From Chloroflexota bacterium (GTDB lineage Bacteria > Chloroflexota > Dehalococcoidia > Lucifugimonadales > UBA2962), in the NCBI GenBank assembly GCA_002699485.1, contig PAAV01000049.1:1-61980 (forward strand): DNA of 61,980 bases, written 5' to 3'. The notes below the pieces were generated by a model, which worked only from the letters and a program-made list of their open reading frames with translations, had not been told where the DNA came from and searched no databases. Of this stretch, positions 34,070 to 43,017 are shown in pieces (within the stretch, counting starts at the first letter, position 1; each line of letters begins with the position of its first letter). The position numbers and the translations under genes were made by a program.

Positions 34070-34980
34070 TTGCTATCGATACAGTAACAGGCCCTATTTC
34101 CACAAACGACCTTGGCATTACTCTGCCTCATGAACATGTCTTTATAAATCACAAAAGAGACAATTGGATGGGGTCGAACATTTTGGATGATCCTGTTTTA
34201 GCTGAAGACGAATTAACCAAGTTTAAGGACTTGGGTGGTAAAACTTTAGTGGATCAAACATCACGTGGGGTTAACAGAAATATCCATGCTTTGAAAAACC
34301 TGTCTGAGCGAACAGGAATTAACATCATAACCGGAACAGGGTGGTTCAAAGAGGCCTACTATGAATTGGATTTTCCGAAAACCAAGGTCGATCAATTAAG
34401 CGAGATAATGGTTAAAGACCTGACCGAAGGAATTGATGACACAGGCATTAAAGCAGGCATTATTGGTGAAATAAACGTTAATGCGCGATGGGTAACCCCA
34501 TTCGAGGAAAGAATGCATAGAGCCGCGGCGAGGGCTCAGGTTAAAACGGGGAGGACTTTGGCCATTGCTGGCACCCATATTTCAACGGCAAATGATCAGC
34601 TGGACATATTAGAAGATGAAGGCGCAGACCTGAGAAAGGTCATTGTTAATCATATTAACGGCAGCTTAAATGATGAGTTTTATTTCCGAGTAGCTGCACG
34701 AGGCTCGTTTGTTTGTCTGAACACCTTTCCCGTTAAGTCAAAAGATCTTATGTCAAGACATGTATCTATGTGTATGAACATGGTCAAGAAAGGTCTAATC
34801 AAACAAATCTTAATTTCAAATGGAGTCTCGGTAAAAAATCATTTGACCGCTTATGGAGGCGGTGGTTATGTCTATGTAATTTCAACACTCCGTGATCAAT
34901 TGATAGGGCAAGGGATGACTACAGATGATTGGAATACAATCATGCAGTCGAATCCAGCGAGGTGTCTCGCTATTGAATAG
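34066..34980 (+). CDS. phosphotriesterase-family protein, copy B, with degenerate metal site
   Basis: A 304-residue paralogue that aligns with copy A without gaps through at least residue 253. His22, His24, Glu135 and His196 are kept. Residue 168 is Ala (AIAGTH) in place of His, and residues 252-253 are Asn-Gly (ISNGVS) in place of His-Asp, so one metal ligand and the catalytic Asp are missing. It is full length, with no stops or frameshifts, and is coupled to both neighbours, which argues for a maintained pseudoenzyme and against decay. The start is TTG 34066. Confidence 0.85.
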   Translation: MIAIDTVTGPISTNDLGITLPHEHVFINHKRDNWMGSNILDDPVLAEDELTKFKDLGGKTLVDQTSRGVNRNIHALKNLSERTGINIITGTGWFKEAYYELDFPKTKVDQLSEIMVKDLTEGIDDTGIKAGIIGEINVNARWVTPFEERMHRAAARAQVKTGRTLAIAGTHISTANDQLDILEDEGADLRKVIVNHINGSLNDEFYFRVAARGSFVCLNTFPVKSKDLMSRHVSMCMNMVKKGLIKQILISNGVSVKNHLTAYGGGGYVYVISTLRDQLIGQGMTTDDWNTIMQSNPARCLAIE

Positions 34981-35908
34981 TAATTTACAACAAGACTCAG
35001 TTATGACAGTAACTGGCCCTATAGCCGCAGAACAAATCGGATTTACACTAATTCACGAACATGTTTTCTTATCTATTTTGGCCGATTATCTTGATACTAA
35101 TAGAGTTCTTGATGACCCCGATTCCGCTTATGTTGAATTGATGCATTATCGAAATTCTGGTGGGGTTACTTTGGTCGATCAAACAAATCGGGGCTTAGAA
35201 CAGCAACCAAGCGCGGTACGTGAAATTGCAAAAAAAACAGGCCTTAATATCATATTGGGATGTGGATGGTACAGAGAACCTTTCTATGATCAGAGCTTAT
35301 ACCGTAGCAGAACCAACGCTATAGCGGATGAAATGATTAAAGATCTAAATCAAGGGATAGATGATACTGGAGTACGAGCAGGGCTTATTGGAGAGTTGGG
35401 AGCGCATGAAACTTGGGTGTCGCCGGTGGAGGAACGTGTATTGAGAGCTGGTGCTAGAGCGCATCTCGAGACCGGTGTAACGATAGCAACTCATGGACTG
35501 TTTTCGCCGGTTGGCCTAAAACAATTAGATATTTTATCTGAAGAAGGCGTTAAGCCGAATAGAGTTATTGTAGGCCATGCTCATGATTATCCTTATCATG
35601 AATACCATATCGAGATCGCTAAAAGAGGCGCATTTATATCATTTGACGGAATGCAGGATGAAAACCAGTTTCTATTACAAAGAGACCTAAAGAATATTAA
35701 AAAAATTGTTCAGGCTGGATTTATTCATAAATTGTTGCTTTCACATGATGTATGCGTTAATTCTCACTACAAAATGAATGGTGGCTTTGGATATAATTTT
35801 ATTTCTAGCAGACTCTATCCATACCTAGATGAAATTGGTTTAAGCAAAGAACAGTTTCATCAAATAATGGTGGAAAATCCTCGTAATGCTCTTACCGGAG
35901 TAAGTTGA
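34973..35908 (+). CDS. phosphotriesterase-family metal-dependent hydrolase, copy C
   Basis: A paralogue with all metal ligands restored: IHEH, LIGELG, ATHG, VGHAH and LSHDVC. It is closer to copy A than to B (both have GCGWYREP and GAHE.WVSPVEERVLRAGARAH). I start at TTG 34973, which follows GAGGTG and overlaps the end of copy B by 8 nt; ATG 35003 (MTVTGPIAAEQ) is the alternative and begins where family similarity begins. It precedes a kelch lipoprotein by 1 nt, so it is probably co-transcribed with that gene. Confidence 0.87.
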   Translation: MNSNLQQDSVMTVTGPIAAEQIGFTLIHEHVFLSILADYLDTNRVLDDPDSAYVELMHYRNSGGVTLVDQTNRGLEQQPSAVREIAKKTGLNIILGCGWYREPFYDQSLYRSRTNAIADEMIKDLNQGIDDTGVRAGLIGELGAHETWVSPVEERVLRAGARAHLETGVTIATHGLFSPVGLKQLDILSEEGVKPNRVIVGHAHDYPYHEYHIEIAKRGAFISFDGMQDENQFLLQRDLKNIKKIVQAGFIHKLLLSHDVCVNSHYKMNGGFGYNFISSRLYPYLDEIGLSKEQFHQIMVENPRNALTGVS

Positions 35909-35909
35909 T

Positions 35910-37235
35910 TTGAATTTTATAAATATACTTCGCCTCACTTTAATATTCCAATGTGTTTGTCTTTTTGGGTTTATTGCAGGCTGCTCCGTTGAGACACGAA
36001 ACTATATAGAAGCATCGGACACCTTGGTGATGGATTTCACCGTCGTTCCAGCGAAAACTCCATTGCCTACGCCAACTGCTACCCCTGACCCCGTCAAGGA
36101 GGTCCAGGAAGAGCTTGGAATAACACTTGAGCCTGGGTGGGAGTTGATGGGAGAACTGGAGTTTGGCAGATGGGGGCATACAGCCACTCTACTTCAGAAT
36201 GATTCCGTATTGATAATCGGAGGCAGGAAACGACTTAGTTTTAGGAGGGCATCAGTAGTCAACGGAGAGATTCTTCCATTGGGAAGCACTGAATGGGCAA
36301 GAACAAGTCGATTTAATTGGGAAAGAACTTTTCACACTGCGTCTTTACTTCCTGATGGCAGGGTTTTAGTAGCTGGAGGTACAGGGCGCGTAGTTCTAAA
36401 AGAGGGGGAAGAGGAGCCGCTGTTCAGGGGCAATAAGGACTTAAACAGTGCAGAAATATATGACCCAAAAACTGATGAATGGGAAAATGCTCCTGATATG
36501 GCTTATAAAAAGCAACTAGCTCAGGCAATAACCCTTGAAGATGGCAGGGTGATGATTATAGGAGGTAGGTCTGGTGTTTCAACACTGAATTCTATTGAAG
36601 TTTATGACCCGGAATCTAATAGCTGGTCAGAGTTGGAGCCAATGATTCAGTCAAGGATGGCTCACTCAGCCGTTAAGCTTATTGATAATAGAATATTAGT
36701 TACTGGTGGAATGTCATCTGTAACCATGGGAGACACGCTATCATTAACAGAGATTTATGACCCAGTAGAAAACTCGTGGTCTACAGCTTCTGAACTGAAT
36801 CGCGCTCGTTTAGGACATAGGGCTACATTGCTGCCAGACGGCAGGGTATTGGTTACCGGGGGCACAACAGTTGAAGAGGGGGATTTGCTAGGTCCTGAAA
36901 CGACTGCAGAAATATATGATCCCATTTCGAATGAATGGACGTTAATAGCAACTGAACTGGTGCCTAGAAAAGATCATTCAGCTGTGCTTGTTCCTGGGGG
37001 CAAAGTTATTTTAATTGGAGGAGGAGACCCGATAGGGACTGGAGTACTTCCAGTAGAATCCTATGATATTGAAAATGACCAGTGGGCAGTAATTAGTTAT
37101 TTGCCAGAAGGACGTAATTTGTTAACAGTAACCCCTTTAAGGGATGGATCGATCATGGTGGTTGGCGGAGGAACCGTGAAGGGATATATTGCTGAATTCC
37201 CAGATCATACACTGAAATATCGGATCACCAATTAA
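35910..37235 (+). CDS. kelch-repeat lipoprotein (seven blades)
   Basis: A 441-residue exported lipoprotein with a hydrophobic signal peptide and lipobox FIAGC near residue 25, then a Pro/Thr-rich linker (TPLPTPTATPDP). Seven kelch-like repeats follow, with strands such as LLPDGRVLVAGGT and AEIYDPKTDEW. One repeat carries a basic, Glu-rich insertion near residue 165. The start is TTG 35910, one base after the stop of hydrolase copy C. It may be the surface partner of that cassette. It ends overlapping the JAMM gene by 4 nt, convergently. Confidence 0.86.
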   Translation: MNFINILRLTLIFQCVCLFGFIAGCSVETRNYIEASDTLVMDFTVVPAKTPLPTPTATPDPVKEVQEELGITLEPGWELMGELEFGRWGHTATLLQNDSVLIIGGRKRLSFRRASVVNGEILPLGSTEWARTSRFNWERTFHTASLLPDGRVLVAGGTGRVVLKEGEEEPLFRGNKDLNSAEIYDPKTDEWENAPDMAYKKQLAQAITLEDGRVMIIGGRSGVSTLNSIEVYDPESNSWSELEPMIQSRMAHSAVKLIDNRILVTGGMSSVTMGDTLSLTEIYDPVENSWSTASELNRARLGHRATLLPDGRVLVTGGTTVEEGDLLGPETTAEIYDPISNEWTLIATELVPRKDHSAVLVPGGKVILIGGGDPIGTGVLPVESYDIENDQWAVISYLPEGRNLLTVTPLRDGSIMVVGGGTVKGYIAEFPDHTLKYRITN

Positions 37236-37888
37236 TAAAGGTTCGCAGGATTGCCGTTTAAGGAATAATTTTTTTCAATTACCGACTCGTCTAAATTTAT
37301 TTGATACATTCTGACCACCGGCGCGTCCATATCCTCCAGTGAAATCAATATATAGTATGGGTCAGTCCATCCGCTTTCAATTGCTAAGCGCACATCTGTG
37401 TCTGACGGATATGCTGCACTGTGAGTGTGTGAATGGTAGAAACCCACAATACTTAAACCAAGCTGGTCAGCTTTTTTATCCGCATCTAAAAATTCTTGGG
37501 GATCCATCTGATATCTATATGGACTTTTTGCGGTGTTAGTAATTTTTACTATGGATATTGCGATATCGCCCCCGCCATTTTGACACACAAATTCTATCGA
37601 AGCACTCACAGTTGCAAGATTTTGATCGTCAAGTACGTTGATTTGAGTTTCTGTATTCGTCAAAGTCGTCAGAATTTCTTTTATATTGGAATGTGTGAGT
37701 TTTAAATCATCCACCAAATGAGAGTTGAATAAGATGTCCTTGTAGTCTATTGAGAATTTATTTACACATATATCTTTAAATTGATCCAATAATGTTTTGC
37801 CTAAAATGATTCCACAAGCTTCATTTGGGTTTTCTGCAATACAATGATCTGCCATTTCTTTTATAGTTTGTTTAGAAAATGAAAACAT
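37232..37888 (-). CDS. JAMM/MPN-domain zinc peptidase with internal insertion
   Basis: A 218-residue Mov34/MPN/PAD-1 family protein. The JAMM zinc site is complete: Glu23 in NPNEACGIILG, then H152-S-H154, Ser162 and Asp165 in FYHSHTHSAAYPSDTD. Between the first strand and the usual NTAKSPYRYQMDPQEFL segment lie about 85 residues where bacterial members have roughly 25, so a 60-residue insertion (about residues 35-105) is present. Relatives cleave sulfur-carrier proteins such as CysO-cysteine or ubiquitin-like tails; a MoaD-like protein is encoded at 46.7 kb, but no link is shown. Confidence 0.82.
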   Translation of the reverse strand: MFSFSKQTIKEMADHCIAENPNEACGIILGKTLLDQFKDICVNKFSIDYKDILFNSHLVDDLKLTHSNIKEILTTLTNTETQINVLDDQNLATVSASIEFVCQNGGGDIAISIVKITNTAKSPYRYQMDPQEFLDADKKADQLGLSIVGFYHSHTHSAAYPSDTDVRLAIESGWTDPYYILISLEDMDAPVVRMYQINLDESVIEKNYSLNGNPANLY

Positions 37889-37937
37889 GAATAATACAGA
37901 TAGTTTGGTAATAAATTATTTGATAGCTATTTTAGAC

Positions 37938-38660
37938 TTACTGATGAGTTAATATTCCTTCTTTGAAAGTCTTTGTAGCTCCCAGAATCATTGAAATTGC
38001 TGAGTCTAGCTTAATCAACGTGGTATTTATCGATAAGTGAAACTGCTTTGGGTCCTCTGGGCCATCAAAATCAAAAAAGGTTTTATAAAATTCAGATCGA
38101 GCGGAATCTTTCTCATTAACAATTCTTTTTGCATCTGCCTCATCGATATCGTCTCGCTTAGAAATACGGCCAATTCGATCTTCTATAGCAGAGGTTAATC
38201 CAATTTTCAGGACACTTTCATCATCTTTTAATATAGCTGCAGCCCCCCTGCCGACAATGACAGCATTATCAAGTTTAGCTATGTCAACGATTACTGAAGA
38301 GAGTCCATCAATATAATCTTTATCTTCCATGTGAGAGCCCTTAAGTATGGTGGCTTTTGGGAAGTCGGCATATTCGTTTATAAGGAATGCAGCGGCACCA
38401 GGTCCAAAATGAGGATCACCACCGACACCACTCATAGCTGAGCGTTCAAGAATTCTTTGGGCTAAAGAAGATATGTTTTGAATCAGGGAGACATGTTTAT
38501 CTTCTTTTTCTTGCATTGCCTGTACGGTTGACCCTATTTGTTTAGCAGCATCAGACAAAATTAATCGGTCAATGTAATCGAAACCCAGTGTTTCGGCTAC
38601 CGCTTTACCAATATGCCTGCCGCCAGACCCGGTCAATCCGCCTATTGTTATAATTGCCAT
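37938..38660 (-). CDS. cytidylate kinase-like family protein
   Basis: A 240-residue P-loop protein of the AAA_26 / cytidylate-kinase-like family. The opening ITIGGLTGSGGRHIGKAVAE is a P-loop variant. GRGAAAIL near residue 138 and RIGRISKRDDIDEADAKRIV near 160 are shared with this family. It lacks the normal Cmk CMP-binding region, so the substrate is unknown. Members sit widely in Firmicutes and Chloroflexota. Confidence 0.8.
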   Translation of the reverse strand: MAIITIGGLTGSGGRHIGKAVAETLGFDYIDRLILSDAAKQIGSTVQAMQEKEDKHVSLIQNISSLAQRILERSAMSGVGGDPHFGPGAAAFLINEYADFPKATILKGSHMEDKDYIDGLSSVIVDIAKLDNAVIVGRGAAAILKDDESVLKIGLTSAIEDRIGRISKRDDIDEADAKRIVNEKDSARSEFYKTFFDFDGPEDPKQFHLSINTTLIKLDSAISMILGATKTFKEGILTHQ

Positions 38661-38749
38661 TTTTCAGTCCTCCTATAATCATAGTTTATTTGAGGAGTAT
38701 CTCGACTTTTTATATTGAATTTATACCGTTGTCAAATTGATATTATCAT

Positions 38750-39262
38750 TCACACTTGACATAAACTATGTACTGGTAAGTGATTTAGTTTGTTTCGACC
38801 ATTTAACTCGACGAGCTCTATGATTACTCCTAACTCAACTACTGTTGCACCTAGGTTTTCAATTAACTTGGCGGCGGCAGCAAGAGTTCCTCCTGTAGCT
38901 AGTAGGTCATCAATTAAAACGATTCTATCTGATTTAGCTGCAGAGTCGATGTGAATTTCTAAAGAATCCGTACCATATTCTAAGTCGTATGTAATGGATT
39001 TCGTTTTAAATGGAAGTTTGCCTTTTTTGCGAATGAGTAAAAGAGGTAACTCGAGTTCTTTTGCCAGGGGAGCCGCAATTAAAAAACCTCGAGATTCAAT
39101 TCCAGCGATTCCCTGGATGTTTTGGCCTTGATATCTTTCTGTAAACGAATCGATAATTTCTTTAAATCCAGTTGGGTTTTGCAAAACAGGAGTAATGTCT
39201 CTGAAATTTATTCCAGGTTTTGGAAAGTCCTTAACCTCTCTGATTAATTGTTCAAATCTCAT
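38750..39262 (-). CDS. apt: adenine phosphoribosyltransferase
   Basis: A 170-residue purine salvage enzyme forming AMP from adenine and PRPP. It has the N-terminal VKDFPKPGINFRDITPVL, IAGIESRGFLIAAPLA near residue 56, the flexible-loop segment IRKKGKLPFKT near 80 and the PRPP motif VLIDDLLATGGT near 120. Length and order are normal for Apt. It stands alone between a cytidylate-kinase-like gene and a divergent monooxygenase-like gene. Confidence 0.95.
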   Translation of the reverse strand: MRFEQLIREVKDFPKPGINFRDITPVLQNPTGFKEIIDSFTERYQGQNIQGIAGIESRGFLIAAPLAKELELPLLLIRKKGKLPFKTKSITYDLEYGTDSLEIHIDSAAKSDRIVLIDDLLATGGTLAAAAKLIENLGATVVELGVIIELVELNGRNKLNHLPVHSLCQV

Positions 39263-39349
39263 AGTTTTATATAGCCAATTACAATAGCCAGATTACATTG
39301 GCCTTGGATATGACATTATAATGTCTTTAGTTTCAGTTAGGAGATCAAA

Positions 39350-39709
39350 ATGATAGCTATATTTGTAACTTTTAATATTAAACTCGCAAATTTGGATCAA
39401 TTTATGCAGGCCAGTTATGGAGATGCAGAAGGCTCTGTTGGCAATGAACCTGGCTGTTTCAGGTTTGATATTCTGAAGGATAAAGAGGTTGCCACACGTG
39501 TCCACTTTTATGAAGTGTATAAAGATCAAGCGGCCGTTGATGCCCATATAAAATACCCCCATTACTTAAATTGGAGAGCTGAAGTGGAAGACTATTTTGA
39601 GAACGACCCACAAATAACTTTCATGGAAACAGCCGAATTTCCGATCTACTCATCAGATGATTTATGGATGCAGCAGAAACACCACATGGTGAGTAAAATT
39701 AAAAGCTAA
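39350..39709 (+). CDS. antibiotic biosynthesis monooxygenase (ABM)-fold protein
   Basis: A 119-residue ferredoxin-like dimeric alpha+beta barrel protein of the ABM / quinol monooxygenase (YgiN, LsrG) group. The pattern GCFRFDILKD then FYEVYKDQAAVDAHIKYPHY is characteristic. A 25-residue C-terminal tail follows the core. The ATG follows AGGAGATC. It faces the TPP enzyme gene, with only 3 nt between their ends. Confidence 0.82.
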   Translation: MIAIFVTFNIKLANLDQFMQASYGDAEGSVGNEPGCFRFDILKDKEVATRVHFYEVYKDQAAVDAHIKYPHYLNWRAEVEDYFENDPQITFMETAEFPIYSSDDLWMQQKHHMVSKIKS

Positions 39710-39712
39710 AAG

Positions 39713-41356
39713 CTATTCCATTCTTGATCCGCCCCAAGCAGCTGAGGTTCCGGCAGCTGTCGGCTCCACTATTACATCGATAACAGCTGGTTTTCCGGAG
39801 CTGAAAGCTCTTTCCAGTGCTGGTCTTATTTCATCGGGATCCTCTACTCTTTCACCGTAACATCCAAGAACTTTGGCCATTTCATGAAAAGGAGTGAATC
39901 CAAGTTCACGTCCAGGTTTTCGTTGGTTTGGAGTTCGTGCTGTCCAGCCCGCATTATTAGAAATAACAGTGACTACTGGGAGGTTAAACCTCACTAGTGT
40001 ATCTAGTTCCATAGCATTCATACCCATTGAACCATCACCGTGTAACACCAGGTTTTGCTTATCTGGTTTGGCCAGAATAGATCCGATGCCGTAAGGTAAT
40101 CCAACTCCCATTGTTCCAGTGACACCAGAATTGAGCCTATGGCCTGGAAGGTAAGTGTTTATAGACTGCCTTCCGAAATGCAGAATTTCATTTCCGTCAA
40201 CTGTAACTATCGCGTCCCGATCTAAAAATTTATTAATCTCGCTGCAAAGACGCAGTGGATGTATTGGAACCTGATTTGAGTTAAGTACTGCTTCCATGTT
40301 TGCAGCTTTATTTGTTTGATACTCTGATAGACCGTGAATCCAGTCAGATTCAAGTTTGCCATCGAAATCATCTTTTCGTTGGCTGGCGGCATCAGCTAGT
40401 TGAGCCAATGCCATCTTGGCATCAGCAACAATTCCGAGATCACAGTCACGGTTATGGCCGAGCTCAGATTCCTCAATGTCGATTTGAATTAATTTAGCTT
40501 CATTAGAGAATCTACGACCGTATTGCATCATCCAATTTAGTCTTGTGCCAATAACCAATATAAGATCAGCCTCGCGCATTGCCTTACTCCGAGCTGCAGG
40601 GAAAGATACCGGATGATCTTCAGGTGCTAATCCTCTGGACATCGGAGCAGTGTAGAAAGGAATTTTGGTTATATCGATGAAGCGTTGAAACTCATCTGAA
40701 GCGCCGGAGAAAAATACTCCGCCACCCCCAAAAATTATAGGCTTCTTGGCTGCGGAAATTAGGTTGATAGCGTCTTCAATTGCTTTCGGGTCAGCACTGG
40801 GTCGTGACTTAACCACAGGACGAGGAGCTTTAACAACCTTTGATTCCTCTACTTCTTCGTACAACACGTCTGCGCCGCAATCAATATATACTGGCCCCGG
40901 GCGTCCTGAGGTGGCCTGCCTGAACGCCGTTGAGATTATTTCTGGGTACCTTTCGGCAAGCGTGGGCTGGTGAACGTATTTACAAAGTGGTTCAAATATT
41001 CCTACTTGATCAACCTCTTGAAAGGCTTCTCTGCCAATTTCGTGCACGGGTCCTGCACCACCTAAAATAATCATTGGCGCACAGTCTATGGATGCTGTAT
41101 ATACTCCAGTGAGTAAGTTGAGAGTTCCTGGCCCTGATGCAGCTGTACATACACCGGGTTTTCCGGTCAATCTCGCATAGGCATGAGCAGCAAAAGCAGC
41201 CGCTTGTTCATGGCGAAAATCCACCGTTTTAATACCTAAATCTTGGCATGCCATTACAATGTCAAAATTTGGCCCTCCCATTAGATAAAAAAGAACTTCT
41301 ACGCCCTCTTCTTTCAATGTCTTTGCTATTAAATAACTACCAGTTACATTGCCCAT
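39713..41356 (-). CDS. thiamine-diphosphate-dependent enzyme (acetolactate synthase-like)
   Basis: A 547-residue three-domain TPP enzyme. The catalytic Glu is in DFRHEQAAAFAAHAYARLTG near residue 48. PRPVVKS marks the linker to the central domain, and the TPP/Mg motif is LHGDGSMGMNAMELDTLVRFN with SNNAGW near 445-475. No regulatory ilvN/ilvH gene is nearby, so catabolic relatives (2-hydroxyacyl-CoA lyase, oxalyl-CoA or benzoylformate decarboxylase) are as likely as biosynthetic ALS. I start at ATG 41356 after GGAGCATC; the in-frame TTG at 41368 overlaps that ribosome site. Confidence 0.85.
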   Translation of the reverse strand: MGNVTGSYLIAKTLKEEGVEVLFYLMGGPNFDIVMACQDLGIKTVDFRHEQAAAFAAHAYARLTGKPGVCTAASGPGTLNLLTGVYTASIDCAPMIILGGAGPVHEIGREAFQEVDQVGIFEPLCKYVHQPTLAERYPEIISTAFRQATSGRPGPVYIDCGADVLYEEVEESKVVKAPRPVVKSRPSADPKAIEDAINLISAAKKPIIFGGGGVFFSGASDEFQRFIDITKIPFYTAPMSRGLAPEDHPVSFPAARSKAMREADLILVIGTRLNWMMQYGRRFSNEAKLIQIDIEESELGHNRDCDLGIVADAKMALAQLADAASQRKDDFDGKLESDWIHGLSEYQTNKAANMEAVLNSNQVPIHPLRLCSEINKFLDRDAIVTVDGNEILHFGRQSINTYLPGHRLNSGVTGTMGVGLPYGIGSILAKPDKQNLVLHGDGSMGMNAMELDTLVRFNLPVVTVISNNAGWTARTPNQRKPGRELGFTPFHEMAKVLGCYGERVEDPDEIRPALERAFSSGKPAVIDVIVEPTAAGTSAAWGGSRME

Positions 41357-41548
41357 TAGATGCTCCAAGTTTCAACAATTTGTCAAGACTATCATAGTCT
41401 TAGCTAATACCTAAGGTTTTTGGAAAATTATTATTAAACTGAATAACTTGTTAGAATGTGCTGAAAATGGACAAATTCACCAGTGGTTCGCGGAAGCATT
41501 TTGTGTATTTTGTTGGAAGCCAGTGAAGTTCAGTTGATAGGAGAAATT

Positions 41549-42760
41549 ATGATGATTCCTAGAAATCGACTACCTGTTTTAATTATTAGTAGTTTAGCGC
41601 TTTTGATGGTGCTTTTATTTGCATGTTCAAGTGACAGCGAGTTGGAAAATTCAACAGACGCTGCAGCATCGCAGAGCGACCAGTCTGTCTCAGACGCTGA
41701 GCCAGAACAAGCTAAGCCGCTAGGCCCAGGAAAGTTTAGCGATACCGGAAAAATGGCTTATGCCAGGGGCTGGCATGTAACGATAAAACTAAATGACGGG
41801 CGGGTAATTGCCATGGCCGGTAAAAGCAGGGGTGGAGCTTCAGCATGGGAACCATCTGGCATAGCTGACTCTGAACTTTATGATCCAGCTACAGGTAAAT
41901 GGATCGAAGCTCCCTTGATGCGAGATATCAGAGAAGTGCCCAGCGGAAATTTGCTAAACGATGGTAGAGTCATCATTATTGGGGGTGCTGCCGTTAGACA
42001 AAAACCTCAAACTACTGTCGAAATCTTTGATCCTAATTCTAATAGCTGGTCAGTCGCGGCTGAAATGGCCACACCACGGTGGCGCCATAGGTCAGTCGTC
42101 CTTAATGATGGCAGAGTTTTAGTTGTTGCAGGAGAGAGGGAAGATACAATCCTTGTACCCGAGGCAGAGATTTATGATCCCGAAACAGATGCTTGGTCTG
42201 ATGCTGGATCATTAGAAGTAAAGCGTGCGATGCATACGGCGACATTACTTAATGATGGGAGAGTTTTAGTTGTTGGAGGTGGAGGACGGGATTCTAAAAC
42301 AAAAGTGGTAGAAATCTATGATCCTGAGCAAAACACATGGAGTCTAGGTGCAGAAACCAACTTATCTCATTCAGCCCATACGGCCACTTTACTAAATGAC
42401 GGAAGAGTGTTGATAACAGGGGGCAAAGGAAAAGTGTCGAAAGGTGAAGTATATGATCCTGAATCCGACACTTGGACTGATGTAGGGGAAATGACTGAAT
42501 GGCGTGCTGAGCACGCAGCAGTATTGCTTGCTGATGGAAGGGTTTTAGTCACAGGTGGAATAGGGAAAGTCGATTCGACCGATATATTCGATCCCGAAAC
42601 CAATACTTTTAGCCCTGGCCCAAAAAGCGCGATAGCAAGATATGCTCATAGCATGACTTTATTAGACGATGGCCGAATATTGATAGTAGGCGGTAACTCA
42701 ACAGATGTAGAAAGTGGTGATAGGGCAATAACTACCGAAGTTGAAATTTGGACACCATAA
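41549..42760 (+). CDS. kelch-repeat lipoprotein (seven blades)
   Basis: A 403-residue exported lipoprotein with a strong signal peptide and lipobox LLFAC near residue 26, then an Asp/Ser/Glu-rich linker. Seven repeats follow, most containing LLNDGRVLVVGG and EIYDPETDxW strands, consistent with one seven-bladed propeller. The start is ATG 41549 after ATAGGAGA. An extended -10 (TGTTAGAAT, 41449-41457) may be its promoter. It is the third such lipoprotein in 12 kb; the ligand is unknown. Confidence 0.86.
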   Translation: MMIPRNRLPVLIISSLALLMVLLFACSSDSELENSTDAAASQSDQSVSDAEPEQAKPLGPGKFSDTGKMAYARGWHVTIKLNDGRVIAMAGKSRGGASAWEPSGIADSELYDPATGKWIEAPLMRDIREVPSGNLLNDGRVIIIGGAAVRQKPQTTVEIFDPNSNSWSVAAEMATPRWRHRSVVLNDGRVLVVAGEREDTILVPEAEIYDPETDAWSDAGSLEVKRAMHTATLLNDGRVLVVGGGGRDSKTKVVEIYDPEQNTWSLGAETNLSHSAHTATLLNDGRVLITGGKGKVSKGEVYDPESDTWTDVGEMTEWRAEHAAVLLADGRVLVTGGIGKVDSTDIFDPETNTFSPGPKSAIARYAHSMTLLDDGRILIVGGNSTDVESGDRAITTEVEIWTP

Positions 42761-42800
42761 AAAGCAAAAATCAATTAATAAATCAGCAGATTATTTTAAA

Positions 42801-42826
42801 AAAACCATCATAAATCGTCTGGTTTT
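42801..42826 (+). terminator. weak terminator-like hairpin
   Basis: AAAACCA pairs with TGGTTTT across a 12-nt loop, 40 nt after the kelch gene, with CTATT following. The stem is A/T-rich and the T run is inside the stem, so termination is uncertain. Confidence 0.3.
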
Positions 42827-42859
42827 CTATTAATGCGATTTTTGTATAAACTTGGATTA

Positions 42860-42921
42860 AACCCAGTCGTTGTTGACGCGATGTAGGTCTGTTATACTGT
42901 GGCCCGTTTCAGAACTGGGTT
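42860..42921 (+). promoter_or_regulatory. promoter region of the molybdenum hydroxylase operon with flanking inverted repeat
   Basis: TATACT (42893-42898) is 17 nt from TTGTTG and 14 nt from a better hexamer, TTGACG (42873-42878), so the -35 is ambiguous. AACCCAGT (42860-42867) and ACTGGGTT (42914-42921) form an inverted repeat on either side, a possible operator. A leader of about 110 nt follows before the first gene; I see no known riboswitch in it. Confidence 0.35.
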
Positions 42922-43017
42922 AAAGGTTCAATCGGTTGGATTGATACTAAGTCAATTTAACTATAATATTCACCTACTTAGTTAAAGAACTTGATAATGA
43001 AATGAGGAGGCTGGCAA

